This document shows, one piece after another, positions 58,355 through 64,000 of a stretch of DNA of 64,000 nt (within the stretch, counting starts at the first letter, position 1; each line of letters opens with the position of its first letter). The position numbers and the translations under genes are program-made. This stretch comes from Suipraeoptans intestinalis (GTDB lineage Bacteria > Bacillota > Clostridia > Lachnospirales > Lachnospiraceae), in NCBI RefSeq assembly GCF_009696485.1, contig NZ_VULY01000018.1, forward strand, positions 1,976,001 through 2,040,000, written 5' to 3'. The notes under the pieces were generated by a model. That model ran no database searches, was not told the DNA's origin, and worked only from the letters and a program-made list of their open reading frames with translations.

Positions 58355-60487
58355 ATGGATAGGAAGCTGAAAAAAGATTTTAGGGAAAGGCATAAGGCAA
58401 GTCTTGAAAGAGAAATGTTAAAAGATGAAACAAGCTCTATACCTGAAGAAAGTAAGCTAAAGCACAGCGATGATTACAGAGGGAAAATCGTCCATGATAA
58501 AGAAAGATTTCAGGATAAGGTATATGAAAAGATAAGTAAGGTAAGCTCTTATAATGAGCAAGTACAGGGGACTTCCAAAAGAAATGCAAGGTATAAAGCT
58601 ACTGATAAAGGCAGTGTAAATTCTTTAAATGAAACAGGAGCGTCTGACTATGATACTGAAGTTAAGAACGGGAAAATCTATGATCCTTTAGGACAAGACC
58701 TTGATAATGATGGAATCATAGACAGGTATGACAATGACTTTAGGGACAGCGACTACTTTGAGTCGACCTATGATGTATATGACAATCTTCATAAAAAAGA
58801 TGAGTTTATTGGAAGTTCCTCTAAAAATCATAAGGCTCAAAAGAGTAAGTATAAGAGGAAAAACTATTCCGAAAGCCTCTATACAAGGAAAAAAGATGAT
58901 GTGCCAAAGGAAAATAAATCTGAGGGCAACAAGGCAGGGAAGGATGCTGTAAGTGAAAAAGAAAATATTAGCCTATCGAAAGATCAAAAGAAAAAGCTGA
59001 AGAAAGATATGGTAAAAGTATCTGCCCTGTCAGGACTTGCTAAAGGAAGTGAAACCGTAAGAGATTATTTATCTCATGGAAGCGATGAAAATAAAGGCGT
59101 AGAAGCAGGAGAAAAGACGGCGGATGCAAGTTCCAAGCTCATTCATGGTATTAAGAGATACTCAGATAAGAAAAGAGCTAAAAAAGGATATGACCTTACA
59201 AATAAGGACTATAAAATCAGAAGGCGTAAATCAAAGTTAGAGTTTCGTGATGCCAAAGAGGAACTGAAAAAGACAGATGAGTATAAAAGAGCAAGTGTCT
59301 ATAAAAGATTTCAAAAGAAAAATCAGGTAAAGGCAGCGATTTCTCGTGAGAATAAGTCAAGACTTAGAGATCGAATCAAAGAAGGTCTAATTGGAACGCT
59401 TAAAGGCTCAAAGGATATGATTATCCGAAAAGCAAAAGGACTTATGCTTATCTTCATAGGTATCATTATCTTGGGAACTTTTGTGATTAACTTTGCAGGA
59501 ACAGGCATGACAGGCTTTATGAACTCAACAAGCTCTGTCCTTACAACAAGCTATTTATCAAAGCCAAATGTCCTAAGTGAAATCAATCAGAAGTTTTCTA
59601 CTATGGAGAGTGAGCTTCAAAGTGAAGTTGATCATGTAGAAGAAAATTATCCCGGATATGATGAATACATCTTAAATAACACAGAGTACATCGGTCATAA
59701 TGTCCATGAGCTTTTATCCTACATTACATCAAGATGCGGAGAGGTAAAGAATGTATCGGAAGTAGAATCCATATTAAAAGAATTGTTTGAGTCCATGTAT
59801 GACCTTGAATACAGGGAAGAAATTGAAATCAGATACAGGACAGTTACAGAAACCTATACCGATGAAGATGGCAATGAATATACCGAAAGCCACGAGGAAC
59901 CCTATGAGTACAAAAAACTCATTGTAACGCTTCATAAAAAAGAGATGGATAGCATTATCCGAAGGGTCTTTAAAGACTATCCCGATAACTTAAAGCACTA
60001 TGAAGCCTTATTCCTTGCACAAGGAAATATGGGAGAAGCCTTTGGTAATTCTGACCTTATTAGTGCAAATGGTGGTGTAGGTGGTGGAAAAGAGTATGAG
60101 GCATCTACGGAAGTACAAAAGAAGATTGTTAATGCTGCATACATCACACCATCTCCGGGTGCAGGCTGGTGTGCTATGTGGGTATCTCAGGTCTACCAAA
60201 ATGCGGGACTTGGGTATATCGGAGGAAACGCTAATGATATGTATCGAAACTATACCTTTACATCAGATAGGTCAAAGCTCAAGGTAGGAATGCTTGTAGC
60301 AGTAGAAAGCAGCAGTAGCGGAAGCACAGCAGGACTTACTTATGGTCATGTAGGCATTTATATAGGAGAAGGGAAAGTAATTGATAACATCGGTCATATA
60401 AGAGTAACGACCTTAGATGATTGGATTGCGACTTTTTGTAAACACCATCCGGTAGGCTTCGGTTTTCCACCAAATGTAAACAGATAA
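58355..60487 (+). CDS. CD1108-type lytic protein with CHAP/NlpC-like domain
   Basis: A 710-residue protein. Residues 1-340 are highly charged, with an EF-hand-like DLDNDGIIDRYDND near 115. One membrane segment follows (about 360-380, LMLIFIGIIILGTFVINF). The C-terminal domain shows the catalytic cysteine in GAGWCAMWVSQVY and histidine in YGHVGIYIGEG. It is expected to cut peptidoglycan outside the membrane to let the channel pass. Linked to virB4 by three bases. Confidence 0.87.
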   Translation: MDRKLKKDFRERHKASLEREMLKDETSSIPEESKLKHSDDYRGKIVHDKERFQDKVYEKISKVSSYNEQVQGTSKRNARYKATDKGSVNSLNETGASDYDTEVKNGKIYDPLGQDLDNDGIIDRYDNDFRDSDYFESTYDVYDNLHKKDEFIGSSSKNHKAQKSKYKRKNYSESLYTRKKDDVPKENKSEGNKAGKDAVSEKENISLSKDQKKKLKKDMVKVSALSGLAKGSETVRDYLSHGSDENKGVEAGEKTADASSKLIHGIKRYSDKKRAKKGYDLTNKDYKIRRRKSKLEFRDAKEELKKTDEYKRASVYKRFQKKNQVKAAISRENKSRLRDRIKEGLIGTLKGSKDMIIRKAKGLMLIFIGIIILGTFVINFAGTGMTGFMNSTSSVLTTSYLSKPNVLSEINQKFSTMESELQSEVDHVEENYPGYDEYILNNTEYIGHNVHELLSYITSRCGEVKNVSEVESILKELFESMYDLEYREEIEIRYRTVTETYTDEDGNEYTESHEEPYEYKKLIVTLHKKEMDSIIRRVFKDYPDNLKHYEALFLAQGNMGEAFGNSDLISANGGVGGGKEYEASTEVQKKIVNAAYITPSPGAGWCAMWVSQVYQNAGLGYIGGNANDMYRNYTFTSDRSKLKVGMLVAVESSSSGSTAGLTYGHVGIYIGEGKVIDNIGHIRVTTLDDWIATFCKHHPVGFGFPPNVNR

Positions 60488-60499
60488 GGAGGGAACAAT

Positions 60500-60739
60500 G
60501 TGAAAAAAGAACTAACAGCAGTAAAAAACAGAATAAAGAAATTAAAGGATAAAAAGGCTCTGATTGATAAACAATTGGAGCCTTTATTCATTCGTGAGGA
60601 AGAACTCGAAAACGAGGAAATCATAGCGATTTGCAGAAAGAACAATATCACAATCAGTGATTTGATGGCAAAGGTAAACAGAGAAAAAGCAGAACTGAAA
60701 AAGGAGAGGGCAAATGAAAACCAGTTTGAAAAAGAATAA
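60500..60739 (+). CDS. DUF4315 family protein
   Basis: A 79-residue helical protein: VKNRIKKLKDKKALIDKQLE and IAICRKNNITISDLMAKVN. DUF4315 proteins sit between the lytic protein and DUF4366 protein in Tn1549-type elements. GTG start after AAGGAGGGAACAAT. It overlaps the next gene by 26 bases. Confidence 0.82.
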   Translation: MKKELTAVKNRIKKLKDKKALIDKQLEPLFIREEELENEEIIAICRKNNITISDLMAKVNREKAELKKERANENQFEKE

Positions 60740-62276
60740 TAAATTTTGGACAACAGCACTTGCAGTGATTGTAAGTATTAGCTGCATTTTAGGTCTTTGG
60801 ACAGTTGTTTATGCTAAAGAGCAAAAAGGGGCGGATACGCCTACAAGTGATAAGGCTGTCCAAACGGAAGTTGAAGTTAATGTAAAGTACATCTTTGAAG
60901 ATGAAAAGGTCTTTAAGGAAGAAAAGATTAAGGCAGAGAAAGGACAGTTTCTTGATAGCGGGGATCTTCCAATGCTCCCTGATAATATGAAATTCATTGA
61001 TGAATTTCTATTCTATGAAGTAAAGGGCGATGGTAATGATGAAATTATCCGTAAGGTAGCAAAGACTGAGGTTAAGGACAAACAAACGCAAACGGAAGAA
61101 GAAAAACCAAAGCAGGACGAAGGCACACAGACAGAAGATAAAAAGACGGAAAATAAGGGAACACAGACGGAGCTTTCTAAAGATGACATTTCCAATATGG
61201 AAAAAGAGACTAAGGAACTTCAGGCTAAACTTGATAAGTTAAATAGCGAACTTAAGGACAAGGACAAATTAAGCGATAAGCAGAAAGAAAAAATCAAAGA
61301 CCTTGAAGATGAAATTGATAGCCTAAAAGAGAAAATGAAGAAAGATAAAGGAAATAAGGACTTATCAGAAGATATGAAAAAGGAAATAGATAAGCTGACG
61401 GAAAAGGTGAAAGAGCTTGAGAAAAAGGCTGCGGAAACAAATAAAGCTCCTGTAACACCGCAGTCAATTACACCGATTAGTCCTATTTCAGGGATTAAAA
61501 CAAGCTCAGGTATTTCTCCCCAAACACCACAGACTTCTGTAAGTAGTTCCGGTAAAGGTTCATCGGATATAGTAAGCTCAGGGAATACTACAAAGGATAC
61601 AAGCAAAACAGAAGTAAAGGAGAAAGAAAAGGAAGTTCGCTATCCTAATAAATTGACAGCAAAAGCACCTGCTAATAACAGCGGTCAAGATTCATCTATG
61701 GATGGTACAAGTAAAAGCGTAAATACCAATAAAGGCGTGGCTTCCACTCCGTCAAAAGCAAGAGCTTCCGTTACGGAGAATAAGGATAATGCAAATAAGG
61801 ATTATCCGATTCATCATGGAGATAGCAGCGATAACAAAGAAACGGATCAATATTCCGCTGATGCAAGACAGTTTATTACCTTTCAGACTAAAAATGGTAA
61901 GACTTTTCATCTCATCATCAACCACGATGAGGATAGTGAGAATGTAATGCTTTTAACAGAAGTATCTGAAGATGACCTACTTAACATGGTGGAGAAAAAA
62001 GAAGCACCAAAGCAGGAAGTAGTAAAAGAAGAACCTGTTAAGGAAGAAGTAAAGCCTGAGAAAAAGGAAGAAAAGAGTAATTTAGGAACCTATATTATCT
62101 TGCTTCTTGTTGTAGGTGGAGCATTAGGAGCAGGTTACTACTTTAAGATTGTAAAAAAGAAAGAAGATAAGGAGCTTGAAGCCTTAGAGGAAGAAGATGA
62201 TGATTTCTTTTCTGAAGCTGAAAGCGAAGAAGAAACAAATGATGTAGATGAAGTAGAAGCAGAAGATGAAAAGTAA
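60714..62276 (+). CDS. CD1107/DUF4366 family surface protein
   Basis: A 520-residue protein with an N-terminal signal/anchor (FWTTALAVIVSISCILGLWT). Then come TQTEEEKPKQDEGTQTEDKK repeats, a long coiled coil (about 155-245), a Ser/Thr-rich linker, a small folded part, a second membrane helix (YIILLLVVGGALGAGYYF) and an acidic tail. It probably spans the cell envelope as part of the transfer machine, perhaps as an adhesin. Low-complexity regions make exact limits uncertain. Confidence 0.83.
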   Translation: MKTSLKKNNKFWTTALAVIVSISCILGLWTVVYAKEQKGADTPTSDKAVQTEVEVNVKYIFEDEKVFKEEKIKAEKGQFLDSGDLPMLPDNMKFIDEFLFYEVKGDGNDEIIRKVAKTEVKDKQTQTEEEKPKQDEGTQTEDKKTENKGTQTELSKDDISNMEKETKELQAKLDKLNSELKDKDKLSDKQKEKIKDLEDEIDSLKEKMKKDKGNKDLSEDMKKEIDKLTEKVKELEKKAAETNKAPVTPQSITPISPISGIKTSSGISPQTPQTSVSSSGKGSSDIVSSGNTTKDTSKTEVKEKEKEVRYPNKLTAKAPANNSGQDSSMDGTSKSVNTNKGVASTPSKARASVTENKDNANKDYPIHHGDSSDNKETDQYSADARQFITFQTKNGKTFHLIINHDEDSENVMLLTEVSEDDLLNMVEKKEAPKQEVVKEEPVKEEVKPEKKEEKSNLGTYIILLLVVGGALGAGYYFKIVKKKEDKELEALEEEDDDFFSEAESEEETNDVDEVEAEDEK

Positions 62277-62280
62277 TGCT

Positions 62281-62345
62281 GCACCGAAAATAATACAGTA
62301 TTTGGTGCAAATGCAGGGCGGGAGAGTAATATCTTTCGCCCTTTT
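62281..62345 (+). terminator. Two hairpins before topoisomerase gene
   Basis: GCACC...GGTGC (62281-62308) and AGGGCG...CGCCCTTTT (62315-62345), the second with a T-run, end about 28 bases before the topB start. Confidence 0.68.
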
Positions 62346-62373
62346 CATATTGAAAACAGGAGGAAGTACAGAA

Positions 62374-64000
62374 ATGAAGTTAGTTATTGCAGAAAAGCCA
62401 AGTGTTGCAATCTCCATTGCAAAAGTTATTGGAGCAACGAAAAAGAAAGACGGATATTATGAGGGAAACGGCTACAAAGTATCCTGGTGCGTAGGACACC
62501 TGATTCAGATGGCAAATCCGGACAGCTATGATGAGAAGTATGCAAAATGGAATATGGCTGATTTACCAATTATTCCAAAGGACTATAAGTATGAAGTGGC
62601 AAAGTCAACCAAGAAACAATTTACGATTCTTAAAAAGCTGATGAATGATAAAGAGAGTGATACGGTTATCAATGCTTGTGATGCAGGAAGAGAAGGAGAG
62701 AGTATTTTTAGACTTGTATATAATCAAGTGAATTGTAAAAAGAAGATGAAACGCCTTTGGATTTCATCTATGGAGGATAGTGCCATTAAAGAGGGTTTTG
62801 ATAATCTAAAAGACGGAGAGGACTATGACAATCTCTTTGAATCGGCACAGGCAAGAGCCATTGCGGATTGGTTAGTCGGAATGAACATCAGTAGGCTCTA
62901 TTCTTGCCTATATAAGCAAAATTATTCGGTTGGCAGAGTGCAGACACCGACTCTTGCCATGATTGTAAAAAGAGATGATGAGATAGCTAATTTCAGGAAA
63001 GAGAAATACTATACAGTGGAGCTATCTATGGGTGGTTTTACACTATCAACGGATAGAATTGATGATGAAATCGCAGCAGAGCAGCTCTTAAATTTAGTAG
63101 GCGATAAGATTGAAATCACTGATGTTATTCAAAAAGAAAAGATTACTAAACCTGATTTACCTTTTGACCTTACAACACTTCAAAGGGAGTGCAATAAATA
63201 TTTTGGATATAGTGCCAAGCAGACACTTGACTATGCACAAAGCCTGTATGAAAAGAAACTGATTACTTATCCAAGAACAGACAGCAGGTGTTTAACAGAG
63301 GATATGATTGTGAGTACGGTCAATAACATTTTGGGCAAAAATGACTTTGATACAGGGCGTATCAAGACGGTATTTAACTCTAAAAAGGTTACGGATCACC
63401 ACGCTATTATTCCGACAATCAGTTCATTAAAAGAAGATGTTTCAGAGCTTCCTCTAAGCGAAGCTAAAGTTTACTTTCTTATATCCGATAAATTTCACGC
63501 AAGTGTAGGTTATCCACTCATTGAAAATACAACAAAGATTGTAGCTTCATTTGACGGTTTTGAGTTTACAAGTTCAGGCAAGGTTATTAAAGATGAGGGA
63601 TTTAGCAAGTATTTGAAAGAATATATGACTAAAAAGAATGAGGATACAGTGCTTCCGGATATAAGTGTAGGGGGTATACTTGCTATTGAAAGTAAGGACG
63701 TTAAAGAAAAATATACAACACCTCCGAAACACTTTACTGAAGATACTCTCTTAAAGTCTATGGAGATTGCAGGAAATGAAGCCTTAGAAAAAGGTGTAGA
63801 GGTGGAAAGAAAAGGACTTGGCACTCCGGCAACAAGGGCAGGAATTATCGAAAATCTAATCTTTAAAGGATTTGTAGAAAGAGATAAGAAAAATCTTATA
63901 GCCACTCATAAAGGAATTAGCCTTGTAACGATTGTATCCGGTACATTTAAGTCGGCAGAAACGACAGCAAAATGGGAAATGGAATTATCCGATATTGCTC
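62374..64000 (+). CDS. topB: Type IA DNA topoisomerase III, 3' end beyond window
   Basis: The frame from the ATG after CAGGAGGAAG is open to the window edge (542 codons seen). The toprim start is MKLVIAEKPSVAISIAKVIG, with ACDAGREGESIFRL as acidic motif. The catalytic tyrosine lies in KKLITYPRTDSR. Topoisomerase III is a standard member of Tn1549-type elements and probably resolves transfer or replication intermediates. The last part of the gene is outside the window. Confidence 0.93.
   Translation, partial: MKLVIAEKPSVAISIAKVIGATKKKDGYYEGNGYKVSWCVGHLIQMANPDSYDEKYAKWNMADLPIIPKDYKYEVAKSTKKQFTILKKLMNDKESDTVINACDAGREGESIFRLVYNQVNCKKKMKRLWISSMEDSAIKEGFDNLKDGEDYDNLFESAQARAIADWLVGMNISRLYSCLYKQNYSVGRVQTPTLAMIVKRDDEIANFRKEKYYTVELSMGGFTLSTDRIDDEIAAEQLLNLVGDKIEITDVIQKEKITKPDLPFDLTTLQRECNKYFGYSAKQTLDYAQSLYEKKLITYPRTDSRCLTEDMIVSTVNNILGKNDFDTGRIKTVFNSKKVTDHHAIIPTISSLKEDVSELPLSEAKVYFLISDKFHASVGYPLIENTTKIVASFDGFEFTSSGKVIKDEGFSKYLKEYMTKKNEDTVLPDISVGGILAIESKDVKEKYTTPPKHFTEDTLLKSMEIAGNEALEKGVEVERKGLGTPATRAGIIENLIFKGFVERDKKNLIATHKGISLVTIVSGTFKSAETTAKWEMELSDIA

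Larger units (their letters stand above)
4165..64000 (+). mobile_element. Tn1549-like integrative conjugative element, right end outside window
   Basis: The left edge is inferred from the changed rlmD tail and the drop in GC near 4165. Backbone order is CD1845-like, RepA, DnaC-like, PcfB-like, VirD4, Ssb, Maff2, TrbL/VirB6-like, PrgI, VirB4, CHAP protein, DUF4315, DUF4366, topoisomerase. That is the known gene order of Tn1549/CD1107-type elements. Backbone GC is low. No relaxase or integrase of the ICE itself lies in the window; both would be expected to the right. Transfer is probably blocked by insertions in virD4 and maff2. Confidence 0.85.

Overview
This window is a Gram-positive gut-type chromosome segment, most like Lachnospiraceae or a related Clostridia, carrying a conjugative element that has itself been invaded by smaller mobilisable elements. 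The assignment rests on the host genes (aminopeptidase P family, YitT, NYN/LOTUS, RlmD), the Tn1549/CD1107-type transfer module and the Tn4451-type mobilisable units. No rRNA, tRNA or CRISPR array was seen.

Layout. Host DNA runs from 1 to about 4165. A Tn1549-like integrative conjugative element (ICE) starts in the 3' end of rlmD/rumA and continues past the right edge. Its own genes are a CD1845-type membrane protein, a RepA-type initiator, a DnaC-like ATPase, a PcfB-like protein, virD4 (in four pieces), ssb, maff2 (in two pieces), a TrbL/VirB6-like protein, PrgI, VirB4, a CHAP/NlpC-type lytic protein, DUF4315, DUF4366 and topoisomerase (cut by the edge).

Insertions. virD4 is interrupted three times, by IME-1 (7274-12961), IME-2 (13189-18760) and IME-3 (19190-27524). 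maff2 is interrupted once, by a 23.7-kb composite IME-4 (30681-54372). Each junction lies at a GG dinucleotide. Joining the four virD4 pieces at GG gives exactly 594 codons with no frame break, and joining the two maff2 pieces gives 73 codons. IME-1 to IME-3 each hold one large serine recombinase, a MobA/MobQ-type relaxase, a DUF3847 protein, an oriT-like repeat region with an IncQ-like nick core, and cargo. IME-4 holds two recombinases, two relaxases and two replication sets, so it probably contains a second Tn4451-like unit (IME-5, roughly 40.05-52.4 kb) inside a tet(W)-bearing element.

Cargo. The recognisable resistance genes are tet(W) with its attenuator leader, a lincosamide nucleotidyltransferase (lnu) and two Lsa-type ABC-F proteins. 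Less understood cargo includes two SAM methyltransferases, a DUF4256 protein, two flavodoxin-fold proteins, a P-loop kinase in one intact and one broken copy, and a pyridoxamine-phosphate-oxidase-like protein. The broken kinase is fused to a piece of ant(6). Most cargo genes lie between two short conserved boxes: a promoter-linked 5' box (consensus near AAATTnGAAGTTGTnGAGG) and a 3' box (consensus near ATTCCAGTTTGTCnAA). This suggests exchangeable cargo slots in unrelated backbones, and is the most novel-looking pattern here.

Working together. As assembled, the ICE lacks an intact coupling protein and Maff2, so it should not transfer unless the insertions excise. The IMEs carry their own relaxases and oriTs and would borrow a conjugation apparatus. 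In IME-1 and IME-3 the two ends would create a recombinase promoter when joined in a circle, as known for Tn4451. Many mobility genes are preceded by a hairpin with a T-run just before the ribosome binding site.
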